Of a stretch of DNA of 64,000 bases, positions 55,461 through 64,000 are shown in pieces; the stretch's first letter is position 1, and each line of letters opens with the position of its first letter. The notes under the pieces were generated by a model. The model saw only the letters and a list, made by a program, of their open reading frames with translations. It did no database searches and was not told where the DNA came from. The stretch comes from CADCTM01 sp049671305 (lineage in GTDB: Bacteria > Cyanobacteriota > Cyanobacteriia > Cyanobacteriales > Coleofasciculaceae): contig JBATUR010000035.1 of assembly GCA_049671305.1 (NCBI GenBank), positions 109,071-173,070 of the forward strand, read 5' to 3'. Position numbers and translations under genes: made by a program.

Positions 55461-56756
55461 TTAAACAGTAGAAATCCGTTTTTTAACACGATTACCTGCC
55501 TTAACAGGCTTTTTAATCGGGCTAGGTGTCGATTGTGTCGTAGATTTTGCCCAATTACTGCGACGTTGATTTGAGCGTTTACCTTTTGGTTGAACTGCCT
55601 CTTTCTCTTTTGGAACAACAGCCGTTGGCTCGTATCCTGGAATCACATTCTTGCTAATAGTTTGATTGAGCAAACGTTCAATATCTTTCAGCAGTGGATA
55701 CTCATCACCACAAACCAAAGAAACAGCCCGTCCCACGTTGCCAGCGCGACCTGTGCGACCAATGCGATGCACATAATCTTCTGGTACATTGGGCAGTTCA
55801 AAGTTAACCACATAAGGCAGTTGGTCGATATCCAGCCCCCTTGATGCCACATCTGTCGCCACTAATACCCGCACCTTGCCTTGCTTAAAATCTTGCAGAG
55901 CACGGGTACGAGCTGCCTGACTTTTATTACCATGAATTGCCGTAGATTTCAGCCCATCTTTAGCCAACTGTTCAGCTAAACGGTTGGCGCCGTGTTTGGT
56001 GCGAGTAAAGACTAATACCTGTTGCCAATTGTGGAACCCAATCATATAAGAAAGCAGTTCTCGTTTGCGCTTGCTATCAACAGGATAAACTACCTGTTCC
56101 ACCTGATGTGCCGCGGTATTGCGGGCAGCTACTTCAATCTGAGTTGGAGATTTCAGCATCGTTTTAGCTAACTGCTGGATCTCTTTGGAGAAAGTAGCGG
56201 AAAACATCAGCGTTTGCCGGGACTGGGGCAGTTTTGCCAAAATTTTACGGATATCGTGGATAAAGCCCATATCCAACATCCGATCGCATTCATCCAGCAC
56301 CAGTATCTCTACCTGAGAAAGATCTACAGTCTTTTGTCCAACGTGGTCGAGCAACCGACCAGGCGTTGCAACTATAATATCAACTCCCTGACGCAGCATT
56401 TGAATTTGCGATTTAATACCGACGCCACCATAAATTACTGTCGAACGTAAAGACAGGTGTTTTCCGTAGGTTTTGACGCTATCGTTGACCTGGGCTGCCA
56501 ATTCGCGAGTCGGGGTGAGGATCAGGGCTCTTGGTGTGCGATCTACCTTGTGGGGCTTTGTGGCACTGAGGATTTGCAGTAGAGGTAGGGTAAAGCCAGC
56601 AGTCTTGCCCGTTCCCGTTTGGGCGCTGGCAAAAATGTCCTGCCCAAGTAAGATAGCAGGAATTGCCTGCTGCTGAATAGGCGTTGGTTCAGTGTAGCCA
56701 GAGTCAGCAACAGCACGAAGCAGGTCTGTAGAAAGACCAAGTTGATCAAATGTCAT
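55461..56756 (-). CDS. DEAD-box-type ATP-dependent RNA helicase (RhlE-like)
   Basis: 431 residues. Motifs in order: Q motif (GYTEPTPIQQQAIP), I AQTGTGKT, Ia PTRELAAQV, II DECD, III SAT, IV VLVFTRTKHGANRLAEQL, V ATDVASRGLDID, VI HRIGRTGRAG. Motif II reads DECD in place of DEAD. A Lys/Arg-rich tail (about 370-431) follows. RhlE-type helicases unwind RNA in ribosome assembly and cold response. A strong terminator follows. Confidence 0.95.
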   Translation of the reverse strand: MTFDQLGLSTDLLRAVADSGYTEPTPIQQQAIPAILLGQDIFASAQTGTGKTAGFTLPLLQILSATKPHKVDRTPRALILTPTRELAAQVNDSVKTYGKHLSLRSTVIYGGVGIKSQIQMLRQGVDIIVATPGRLLDHVGQKTVDLSQVEILVLDECDRMLDMGFIHDIRKILAKLPQSRQTLMFSATFSKEIQQLAKTMLKSPTQIEVAARNTAAHQVEQVVYPVDSKRKRELLSYMIGFHNWQQVLVFTRTKHGANRLAEQLAKDGLKSTAIHGNKSQAARTRALQDFKQGKVRVLVATDVASRGLDIDQLPYVVNFELPNVPEDYVHRIGRTGRAGNVGRAVSLVCGDEYPLLKDIERLLNQTISKNVIPGYEPTAVVPKEKEAVQPKGKRSNQRRSNWAKSTTQSTPSPIKKPVKAGNRVKKRISTV

Positions 56757-56957
56757 AGATATATAATTGGCTCAAAAGTAGTGCCCCTACCCCTTGCCAA
56801 TGCTTGGGACCCGTCTTAAGAGCAGATTTATGTTTCAGTTGGAGTGCTTAGATGAGCTAGTTTCCAATGCAGTAACAGACCGGAATTTACTTGCACCTCA
56901 CTATAACAAATATCAGTGCATTTTTGTCTTTGGGGCAGAAGGTTTAAGCCTCAGCTT

Positions 56958-59747
56958 TTAATCATGCTCCACAACCGTTTGACTGACAATTGTCCGCCAT
57001 TGAGCAATAATCCGCCTTAATATTCCTTGCTCTGGAGTAATCACATTTTCCACAACATAATCATCCAAATTATCAAGACTACGATTCATCTGAGCCAAAA
57101 TTGCCCATTTTTCCATTGTCGCTGCCGTCGAAAAACTTCTTGCACTCATGCCAATTTCACCACAACGAGTCAATGCAGTTAAAACTGTTGGACGCAACGG
57201 CATTTCTATCAACGACAAACTATGAACCAGTTCACCTGCCTCAGAAAAATCAGATAACTGTTGATAAGTCAAGAAAATTGCCATCGTTTTAAAGGAATTC
57301 TCTATTTCACTACCACCAGCATAATCAGTTAAACTAGTGTAGATTTTTTGATAACTGGAGAGATTAAAGTCCTCAGTTTCAACCGCTTTTGTGTAAGCAA
57401 GTTGGTAAAGAAAATCAGCAAAACGAGTTAGATTCGTAACTTTTCCCTGGCGACCAAACCGAGTCAAAATCCTAGCCCAATTTTCAGCTAAATAATTAAT
57501 GCCATCACTGGTATAGTCCACCTTCTGCAACGCCAATTCTCCCAGAATTACCTGTTTAGTTGTTGGTAATAACTGCCAATCACGAGGGGCAATTGGCACA
57601 ACTATATAGGTATTTAAATCAGGATTAGTTAATACAAAATAGAGAAAGTGTAGCGGTGTGTCAGAAGTTTGGAGATGAGCTTGCAAAGCTTGTTGGGCAA
57701 AAACCCGCTGAAAGGGATTTTTTAGCACCTCAGCAACATCAATAATTCCTGATTGAAAAGCCTTTAAACGTGCTTGTAATAACGCCCTAGTACCCGGTAC
57801 AGGTAATACTAATAAATCATCCCAGAGTATAGGATGCCATTTGCGGCGGAAGCGATGAGCTAGCGCCAAAACCAGTTGTACTGGATAAAATAGCAGCCGC
57901 AAAGCACCAAAAGCGACGATGAAGTTGAAGGTAATGCCAACAGTTTGAAAAGCGGTAATACCGGGACGAATGCGACCTTTAAGTGTAATTGCGGGGGAGA
58001 TTACACAAATAACTACAAGTGCCACGGCTGCCCCTAAGAGTAGAGTAAAAGCGAGCGCACCAAACACACCAGTCGCTGGACGACTAATCAAAGCAAAAGT
58101 CACACCAACTAGCATTCCTAGCACAATACCAAAAATAATCGCCAGTTGATTAGTTGTATTGCCCAGTTGGTACTGCTCATTGAGAATTGGATCAGCGGCG
58201 ATACGAGCCAATATCACAAAGCTAATACAAAAAATCAAGCTAATCACACCAACCGGCACAAAGCTGGAAACGATGCCACCTAACACCCCAAAACTCATCA
58301 ACCCAATTGCCAAAATCACAGCAATACTAATTGCCAAACTTAAAATTGCCAAGGGCAAAACTGACCACAAACTCAGATGTATGCCCATATTTTGCACAAC
58401 AATTCCCCGCATCGGCAACAAAGTACCTTGCTCCAAGTTCCAAACTTTTGGATAATCTTTAAAAGAAGAGGAAATTACTCGTGGCTGGTTTTCGGTAACG
58501 GCAATTGCTGTCACCCAAGCATTATGACCACTGAGAGTGTGTAATATTTGCAATTTATCTAAATCCCAAACTTTCACCGTGTGATCAGAAGACGCCGAAA
58601 CCGCGCGGTGTCCGTCTGGAGTGAGGGCTAAACTAGTGACCCAGCCTTGATGACCTGTTAAAGTTTTTAGTAGTTTTCCTGTGCTGATATCCCAAACTTT
58701 TAAGGTTTGATCAGTGGAAGTTGAAACCGCCTTGCCATCAGGTGTTAGGGCAACATGGGTTATTCCACCTTGATGACCTTTGAGGGTGTAGAGTTCTTTA
58801 CCGTTAGCAATGTCCCAGATTTTGAGAGTTTGATCAACTGATGCCGAAACTGCTTGCTGTCCGTCTGCTGTGATGGCAACGTCTTTTACCCAAGCGGTAT
58901 GACCTTTGAGGGTGTAGAGTTCTTCGCCATCCACAATATCCCAGACTTTTAAGGTTTTGTCAGCAGAAGTTGAGACAGCACGTTGTCCGGAATTTGTCAA
59001 GGCTACTGCCAAGACAATATCTTGATGACCTCGTAGCGTGTGGAGAACTTTGCCGCTTTTTATGTCCCAAACTTTTAAAGTTTGGTCAGCAGAAGTCGAG
59101 ACGGCGCGTTTACCATCAGCAGTAACCGCTACACCTGTAATCCATTCTTTATGACCATTGAGGGTGTGTAATGACTTGCCTGAGTTGATATCCCAGACTC
59201 TAAGAGTACGGTCCCTGGCTGCCGAAACTGCGGTTTTGCCATCGGGAGTAATAGCAACAGCCGTAACGCCATATGTATGCCCCCGTAAGGTGTGTTTTTG
59301 GGTTCCCCATCGCAAATCCCAAACCTTGAGAGTACTATCAACTGAAGGGACTCGGATCGTCAAATCACGAGTACCTGTAGCAGAGACAGCAAGTTGTCCA
59401 TTTGGTGTAGTGGCGATCGCATTTACCCAAGAAGGATTACCTTGAAAAGTGGTGAAAGTATATAACATAACCACCAAGCCCAGCAAAAGAGCAAAAATAG
59501 CCAGTGCGATCGGTAACATTAAGTAAACATTTCGATAAGCCCGAATTTGCCACAGCTTAAAAATCCGACTCCAACCCTGGGCTTTTTCCAAGTTCAAAGC
59601 TGCAGCATTTAGGTAACAATTAAGCGCTGTGGGACGAAAGTAGACCCAGTAGGCAAGTAGCCAATAATCGCGTAACTTCAGCGGGTTAAGGACTTCAGGC
59701 ACTCCGCCCCGGTAGATGGGAAAATTTGGCATTTTGGCAACAGTCAA
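56958..59747 (-). CDS. Membrane-embedded WD40-repeat protein
   Basis: 929 residues. The first 70 residues (PEVLNPLKLRDYWLLAYWVY) resemble the N-terminal module of cyanobacterial WD40 membrane proteins. One membrane helix (about 74-98) is followed by eight WD40 repeats (about 105-445), each with GH...D...WD marks such as TLKVWDI. A cluster of six or more membrane helices (about 455-650) follows, then a soluble helical region of about 280 residues. The WD40 propeller would lie on one face of the membrane; which face is not clear. It is divergent from tpiA and has no recognisable operon. The function is unknown. Confidence 0.85.
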   Translation of the reverse strand: MTVAKMPNFPIYRGGVPEVLNPLKLRDYWLLAYWVYFRPTALNCYLNAAALNLEKAQGWSRIFKLWQIRAYRNVYLMLPIALAIFALLLGLVVMLYTFTTFQGNPSWVNAIATTPNGQLAVSATGTRDLTIRVPSVDSTLKVWDLRWGTQKHTLRGHTYGVTAVAITPDGKTAVSAARDRTLRVWDINSGKSLHTLNGHKEWITGVAVTADGKRAVSTSADQTLKVWDIKSGKVLHTLRGHQDIVLAVALTNSGQRAVSTSADKTLKVWDIVDGEELYTLKGHTAWVKDVAITADGQQAVSASVDQTLKIWDIANGKELYTLKGHQGGITHVALTPDGKAVSTSTDQTLKVWDISTGKLLKTLTGHQGWVTSLALTPDGHRAVSASSDHTVKVWDLDKLQILHTLSGHNAWVTAIAVTENQPRVISSSFKDYPKVWNLEQGTLLPMRGIVVQNMGIHLSLWSVLPLAILSLAISIAVILAIGLMSFGVLGGIVSSFVPVGVISLIFCISFVILARIAADPILNEQYQLGNTTNQLAIIFGIVLGMLVGVTFALISRPATGVFGALAFTLLLGAAVALVVICVISPAITLKGRIRPGITAFQTVGITFNFIVAFGALRLLFYPVQLVLALAHRFRRKWHPILWDDLLVLPVPGTRALLQARLKAFQSGIIDVAEVLKNPFQRVFAQQALQAHLQTSDTPLHFLYFVLTNPDLNTYIVVPIAPRDWQLLPTTKQVILGELALQKVDYTSDGINYLAENWARILTRFGRQGKVTNLTRFADFLYQLAYTKAVETEDFNLSSYQKIYTSLTDYAGGSEIENSFKTMAIFLTYQQLSDFSEAGELVHSLSLIEMPLRPTVLTALTRCGEIGMSARSFSTAATMEKWAILAQMNRSLDNLDDYVVENVITPEQGILRRIIAQWRTIVSQTVVEHD

Positions 59748-59882
59748 GGCGTGAAGGTTAAATCAAATAAGGCATCAAGGCTTTTATAACTCAACGAGAC
59801 TAAATACACCCAATAAATGGTTCCTCTAAGGCTTTAAACTAAAGGGTGCATTATGGTTCTGTGGAAATATCTCGTTTGTGCT

Positions 59883-60608
59883 GTGAGAAAAATTATTATT
59901 GCTGGTAACTGGAAGATGTACAAAACTCAACGGGAAGCCTGCGAGTTTTTGGAAAAGTTTATGCTTGAGCTGGAAGATGTACAAGAGGCACGGGAAGTCT
60001 TGCTGTGTGCTCCTTTTACAGCCTTGAGCATTATGTCGAAGAGTCTGCATGGTGGCAGAGTACAATTGGGAGCACAAAATATTCACTGGGAAGATGAAGG
60101 CGCCTATACAGGTGAAATTTCTGGTGCCATGCTTACAGAAGTCGGAGTTCGCTATGTTGTAGTTGGTCATAGTGAGCGTCGGCAATTTTTTGGTGAAACC
60201 GATCAAACTGTCAATAAACGCCTCCTCGCCGCTCAACGCCACGGTTTAACGCCAATTTTGTGTGTGGGTGAAACCAAGCAACAACGGGATGCTGGGGAAA
60301 CTGAGATGCTGATTATTTCTCAGCTCAAAAAAGGCTTAGTAGATGTTGACCAACAAAATCTTATTATCGCCTATGAACCGATTTGGGCAATTGGTACTGG
60401 CGAAACTTGCCAAGCATCAGAAGCAAATCGAGTTGTCGGTTTAATACGCTCTCAGCTTCAAGTGAAAAGTGTACCAATTCAATATGGTGGTTCAGTTAAG
60501 CCAAATAATATTGATGAAATTATGGCTCAACCAGAAATTGATGGCGCGTTAGTCGGAGGCGCAAGCTTGGAACCTGCAAGTTTTGCCAGAATTGTTAATT
60601 ACAAATAG
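59883..60608 (+). CDS. tpiA: Triosephosphate isomerase
   Basis: 241 residues from GTG at 59883, which gives the normal start RKIIIAGNWKMYKT; the ATG at 59853 would add ten unlikely residues. Catalytic Lys is in GNWKMYK, His in VVGHSERR, Glu in AYEPIWAIGTG; phosphate loops are GGSVKPNN and DGALVGGASL. It interconverts dihydroxyacetone phosphate and glyceraldehyde 3-phosphate in glycolysis and the Calvin cycle. It is upstream of folP, separated by 119 bases. Confidence 0.97.
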   Translation: MRKIIIAGNWKMYKTQREACEFLEKFMLELEDVQEAREVLLCAPFTALSIMSKSLHGGRVQLGAQNIHWEDEGAYTGEISGAMLTEVGVRYVVVGHSERRQFFGETDQTVNKRLLAAQRHGLTPILCVGETKQQRDAGETEMLIISQLKKGLVDVDQQNLIIAYEPIWAIGTGETCQASEANRVVGLIRSQLQVKSVPIQYGGSVKPNNIDEIMAQPEIDGALVGGASLEPASFARIVNYK

Positions 60609-60727
60609 TGATTGGTTTTTAGATTAGCCCTAGTTAAAGTTGAGATTTGAACCTATAGCTAAAATCAAATTTATGGCTGATCAATAGGCAATGTGTAAAG
60701 TCTTTCAAACTATTCGGTTATTGAGAA

Positions 60728-61615
60728 ATGACAGATGACATTGAACAAATAACTCTTGGCGATCCTCTGCAAGTAGTAGTGAAGTCATCCCTACTACTTG
60801 CAGACCGTTTCACTTGGGGAGAACGCACTTATTTAATGGGTGTCTTAAATGTAACGCCGGATAGTTTTAGTGATGGAGGTGAATTTAATAACATAACGGC
60901 AGCTTTGGCGCAAGCTAATTATTTAATCGAGTCTGGTGCCGATATTATTGATATTGGCGGTCAATCAACTCGACCAAATGCCGAACAAATTTCTGTTGAG
61001 GAAGAATTGAATCGTGTTTTACCTGTAATTAAGCAATTGCGTCCGCTGTGTTCTCTGCCGATTTCTATTGATACAACTCGCGCCTTGGTTGCTCAAAAAG
61101 CAGTGGAAGCTGGGGCAGATTTGGTTAATGATATCTCTGGCGGTACCTTTGATCCAAATATGTTATCAGTTGTGGCTCAACTTGATGTACCAATTGTCTT
61201 AATGCATATCCGAGGAACACCGGAAACCATGCAACAATTGACTGATTATCAAGATTTAATTGGCGAAATTTATCAGTTTTTCCAACAACAAATTGCAGCA
61301 GCACTAAGTGCAGGTATCAAGTCGCATCAAATCATTATTGACCCTGGTATCGGTTTTGCCAAAACTGCTGCACAAAATTGGGAAATCTTGCGACAATTAC
61401 CAAAATTTCAGGCTTTAGGTATGCCGATTTTAGTAGGAGTATCCCGCAAAAGTTTCATCGGTCGCTTGCTTAATCAACCAGACCCGAAAGAGCGAATTTG
61501 GGGAACGGCGGCAGCTTGTTGTGGTGCAATTGCTGGGGGTGCTGATATCCTTCGGGTTCATGATGTGAGGGAAATGCAGGATGTCTGTCGAGTTGCTGAT
61601 GCAATTTGGCGCTAA
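60728..61615 (+). CDS. folP: Dihydropteroate synthase
   Basis: 295 residues. Diagnostic motifs are LMGVLNVTPDSFSDGGEF and DIGGQSTRPNA, plus IVLMHIRGTPETMQQL and ILVGVSRKSFIGRLL. It condenses p-aminobenzoate with dihydropterin pyrophosphate in folate synthesis and is the sulfonamide target. The TAA stop overlaps the ribosome-binding AGGA of the next gene. Confidence 0.97.
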   Translation: MTDDIEQITLGDPLQVVVKSSLLLADRFTWGERTYLMGVLNVTPDSFSDGGEFNNITAALAQANYLIESGADIIDIGGQSTRPNAEQISVEEELNRVLPVIKQLRPLCSLPISIDTTRALVAQKAVEAGADLVNDISGGTFDPNMLSVVAQLDVPIVLMHIRGTPETMQQLTDYQDLIGEIYQFFQQQIAAALSAGIKSHQIIIDPGIGFAKTAAQNWEILRQLPKFQALGMPILVGVSRKSFIGRLLNQPDPKERIWGTAAACCGAIAGGADILRVHDVREMQDVCRVADAIWR

Positions 61616-61623
61616 GGAATGAT

Positions 61624-62892
61624 ATGAGTAGTGAACTGCTTCAACAAGTCCGTGTTTTAGACCCAGTTTCTGGTACTGACCAACTGGCTGATCTGTTAAT
61701 TACGGATAATTTTATCAAAGCTGTGGGTCCGAATATTTCTGATTTTGCTGCTGATACTTTGGTGCGTGACTGCCAAGGCTTAATTTTAGGTCCTGGACTG
61801 GTAGATCTTTACAGCCATTCTGGAGAACCAGGCTTTGAGGCGCGAGAAACTTGGTTATCTCTTTTGGAAGCAGCAAAAGCAGGCGGCTTTACTCGTTTGA
61901 CAATTTTGCCGGATACGACGCCTAGTTTGGATAATCCGGCTAGTGTGGCGCTACAGCAGCAATGGCACGCCCCGATGCCTCAAATTGCTTGTTGGGGCGC
62001 TTTAACGCTGGGTGTGGCAGGGCAGCAAATGACGGAACTGGCAGAGTTGGCGCGGGCTGGTGTGGTGGGCTTTGCTGATGGGCGTCCTTTAGGGATGGGG
62101 TTATTGCGGCGTTTGTTGGAATATTTGCAACCGTTGCAGAAACCGGTGGCGCTGATGTCTTGTGATAGCAAGCTGATGGGCAATGGGGTGATGCGAGAAG
62201 GCGCAAATTCGATACGTTTTGGTTTGCCAGGAATTCCTGCTTTCGCTGAAGCTTCTGCTTTGGCTGCTATTTTGGAGTTGGTTGCGGCGATCGGTACGCC
62301 TGTGCATTTGATGCGTATTTCTACTCGTCGTGGTGTGGAACTAGTTCAGCAAGCCAAGTCTCAAGGTTTGCCAATAACGGCTAGTACGACTTGGATGCAT
62401 CTGTTGCTAGATACTGATGATTTAGGCAATTATGACCCAAATTTGCGCTTAGAACCGCCTTTAGGAAATCCGAACGACCGAGTGGCGTTGCTTGAGGGGG
62501 TACGCGCTGGGGTTATAGATGCGATCGCGATTGACCATTCTCCCTACACTTATGAAGAAAAAACCGTGCCCTTTGCCGAAGCCCCACCTGGTGCAATTGG
62601 TCTAGAAATCGCTCTACCTCTGCTTTGGCAGACCTTAGTTGAGACTGGTGATTGGTCGGCATTGCAACTATGGCAAAGTCTTAGCACAAATCCGGCAATT
62701 TGTCTAGGGCAGAACTTAAAAGCGATGGCTCCGCCCGCCGCAGGCATCGCGCCAGGGCAAGCAGCAGAACTAGTTCTCTTTGACCCTCAAAAAACCTGGA
62801 AAGTCGAAGGAAAAAGCCTCAAGTCTCAATCCACCAACACACCTTGGCTTGGACAACAACTCACCGGGCGTGTCATCCAAACCTGGTGTTGA
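61624..62892 (+). CDS. Dihydroorotase-like amidohydrolase lacking the metal-binding HxH motif
   Basis: 422 residues from ATG at 61624, chosen because AGGA lies five bases upstream; an ATG at 61606 overlaps folP. It has the amidohydrolase fold with LILGPGLVDLYSHSGEPGFE where catalytic members have DxHxHxRxPG, so the first metal His is replaced by Tyr and the order is YSH. Later parts are normal for the family (IDHSPYTYEEK, APPGAIGLEIALPLL). In several bacteria a degenerate dihydroorotase partners aspartate transcarbamoylase without activity. That is the likely role here, with a second dihydroorotase starting 770 bases on. Confidence 0.8.
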   Translation: MSSELLQQVRVLDPVSGTDQLADLLITDNFIKAVGPNISDFAADTLVRDCQGLILGPGLVDLYSHSGEPGFEARETWLSLLEAAKAGGFTRLTILPDTTPSLDNPASVALQQQWHAPMPQIACWGALTLGVAGQQMTELAELARAGVVGFADGRPLGMGLLRRLLEYLQPLQKPVALMSCDSKLMGNGVMREGANSIRFGLPGIPAFAEASALAAILELVAAIGTPVHLMRISTRRGVELVQQAKSQGLPITASTTWMHLLLDTDDLGNYDPNLRLEPPLGNPNDRVALLEGVRAGVIDAIAIDHSPYTYEEKTVPFAEAPPGAIGLEIALPLLWQTLVETGDWSALQLWQSLSTNPAICLGQNLKAMAPPAAGIAPGQAAELVLFDPQKTWKVEGKSLKSQSTNTPWLGQQLTGRVIQTWC

Positions 62893-62899
62893 TTAAAGC

Positions 62900-63511
62900 T
62901 TAATTTGCCCCCTCCTGCTTTAAGGAAGCCGGATATTGCGGAATTGGGTCAATTTCACCAAGCCGATTGGGGGGCCAAAAACGCACCACCGCCCGACCAA
63001 TAATGCGATCGCGCGGCACAAAGCCCCAATAATGGGAATCATAGCTATTGTTGCGGTTGTCTCCCAAAACCAGAAACTGGTCAGGCGGCACTGTCACCGG
63101 ACCAAAATTGTAATTTGGTTTCTCTTCGATGTAATTTTCCTTCAACAGTTGATTATTGACATAAACTTTTCCCTCTTTTACCTCTACCTTATCGCCCGGA
63201 AGCCCTATCAAGCGCTTAATAAAAGCATCTTTAAAGTTTTGCTGCTTGAGGGCGTCAGTGGGGTTAAAGACAATAATATCCCCCCGGTCTGGTTTACGGA
63301 AGTTGTAACTAATTTTGTCAATAATCAGGCGGTCATTAATCTGGAGTGTTGGCAGCATCGATCCCGAAGGGATATAACGTGCCTCCGCCACAAAGCTACG
63401 AATCCCAAAGGCAAGGACTGCACTCAAGGCGATCGTCTTAAGGGCTTCTGTCCAAGGATTTTCAGCTTTTGGTTGGGGCTGTTTTTCCGGTTGATCCTGC
63501 GAACGAGTCAT
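62900..63511 (-). CDS. lepB: Signal peptidase I
   Basis: 203 residues from ATG at 63511; the longer frame to 63580 adds 23 untypical residues. One membrane segment (KTIALSAVLAFGIRSFVA) is followed by RYIPSGSMLPTLQINDR with the catalytic Ser and IKRLIGLPGDKVEV with the catalytic Lys. Box D GDNRNNSYDSHYWG and the terminal RAVVRFWPPNR are present. It cleaves signal peptides of exported proteins on the periplasmic or lumenal face. Convergent with the dihydroorotase-like gene, seven bases apart. Confidence 0.97.
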   Translation of the reverse strand: MTRSQDQPEKQPQPKAENPWTEALKTIALSAVLAFGIRSFVAEARYIPSGSMLPTLQINDRLIIDKISYNFRKPDRGDIIVFNPTDALKQQNFKDAFIKRLIGLPGDKVEVKEGKVYVNNQLLKENYIEEKPNYNFGPVTVPPDQFLVLGDNRNNSYDSHYWGFVPRDRIIGRAVVRFWPPNRLGEIDPIPQYPASLKQEGAN

Positions 63512-63663
63512 AGCCATTAAATCACCATAAAGAAAAAGAGTTTGAGCAGACTGGAATTGCAGGTTAGGTGCTAATTCCATTAAATGTAATTGAATTTTCT
63601 ATATTTAACTGTACAAACTTAGATAACAGTATTAAAGCTTCGTTGAATTTTATCATCTTCATT

Positions 63664-64000
63664 ATGAACTCTAACTCATCGTTGTTGATTCGCCATGCTC
63701 GTATTTTGTCGCCAGAGGGTGAGTTTTTCCTGGGAGATGTCTTAACTCAGGGTGGAAAAATTGTACAGGTGGCAGCAGAAATTACCGCCGAGGCGGCTAA
63801 AGAGATAGACGCTAACGGTTTAACATTGTTGCCTGGAGTCATCGATCCACAGGTACATTTTCGCGAACCAGGGCTGGAACACAAAGAAGACCTGTTTACT
63901 GCCAGTTGTGCTTGTGCTAAGGGTGGCGTTACGTCGTTTTTGGAGATGCCCAACACACGCCCTCTTACGATTACACAAGCGGCGTTAGATGACAAGTTAC
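63664..64000 (+). CDS. pyrC: Dihydroorotase, N-terminal part (continues beyond window)
   Basis: The first 112 residues from ATG at 63664 are in the window and the frame is open at the end. It begins with the urease-like beta domain (SLLIRHARILSPEGEFFLGD) and reaches GVIDPQVHFREPGLEHKEDL. The usual metal motif is DPHVHFREPG; here Gln replaces the first His, as I recall for some cyanobacterial copies. It should make dihydroorotate in pyrimidine synthesis. Divergent from lepB, with 152 bases between starts. Confidence 0.85.
   Translation, partial: MNSNSSLLIRHARILSPEGEFFLGDVLTQGGKIVQVAAEITAEAAKEIDANGLTLLPGVIDPQVHFREPGLEHKEDLFTASCACAKGGVTSFLEMPNTRPLTITQAALDDKL

Noticed and set aside
1..64000. Insertion sequences, prophage or integrative element
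   Set aside because: No transposase, integrase, phage structural gene or paired attachment-like repeats were found. The tRNA-Arg has no duplicated 3' end nearby.

Overview
This is cyanobacterial chromosome. The evidence is a complete kaiA-kaiB-kaiC circadian cluster, pcyA (phycocyanobilin synthesis), chlI (Mg-chelatase), a Ycf20/DUF565 gene, a photorespiratory-type glycerate kinase, a DevBCA exporter, several small families typical of cyanobacteria (DUF3181, DUF3288), and the HIP1 octamer GCGATCGC, of which I saw more than 25 copies by eye. KaiA has its full N-terminal pseudo-receiver domain, which argues against Nostoc/Anabaena-type strains whose KaiA is short. I cannot name the genus. The base composition is moderately AT-rich. 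I found no insertion sequence, prophage or CRISPR array.

Layout. 1-10 kb: the end of an Lhr-like helicase, a CHASE2 Ser/Thr kinase, sfsA, a five-PAS histidine kinase, murJ and two small proteins. 10-14 kb: moaC, tRNA-Arg(ACG) with a terminator, a dienelactone hydrolase, a decayed patch of gene remnants (HipA-like kinase / DUF3037 / TipAS), glycerate kinase and ycf20. 14-20 kb: an envelope block with two GT39-type glycosyltransferases and an LptF/LptG permease. 20-30.5 kb: a signalling block. An ethylene-receptor-like hybrid kinase runs tail to tail into a second large kinase with degenerate receivers, and that one is divergent from kaiABC. 30.5-33.4 kb: a restriction-modification pair (cytosine-5 methyltransferase plus a PD-(D/E)XK-like protein) just after kaiC.

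33.5-38.8 kb: a DUF429 protein, chlI, an Mla-type lipid transporter pair (ATPase plus MCE protein), a REP-like palindrome, DUF3288 and a Uma2 nuclease-fold protein. 39-48.9 kb: an accessory, surface-oriented stretch with a Tat-signal B-lectin-like protein, a ribbon-helix-helix/SPFH pair, a glycerophosphodiesterase, a 1.1-1.2 kDa-residue-scale inverse-autotransporter-like protein with a highly ordered repeat passenger, an unlisted 56-residue TatA gene on the minus strand, and a second Ser/Thr kinase. 49-53.4 kb: pcyA and devBCA. 53.4-59.8 kb: a 22-residue-repeat LRR protein, an orphan protein with a ComJ-like pattern, a DEAD-box-type RNA helicase with its terminator, and a membrane-embedded WD40 protein. 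59.8-64 kb: central metabolism and export, with tpiA, folP, a dihydroorotase-like protein lacking the metal motif, lepB and the start of a second dihydroorotase.

The functions fall into four themes: signalling (five kinases of two types plus the clock), envelope and surface biogenesis, housekeeping cofactor/pigment/central metabolism, and a small defence or decaying component. The strongest candidates for new biology are the nuclease-like partner of the methyltransferase, the three-unit super-repeat of the autotransporter passenger, the pseudo-receiver kinase next to kaiA, and the lectin and ComJ-like orphans.
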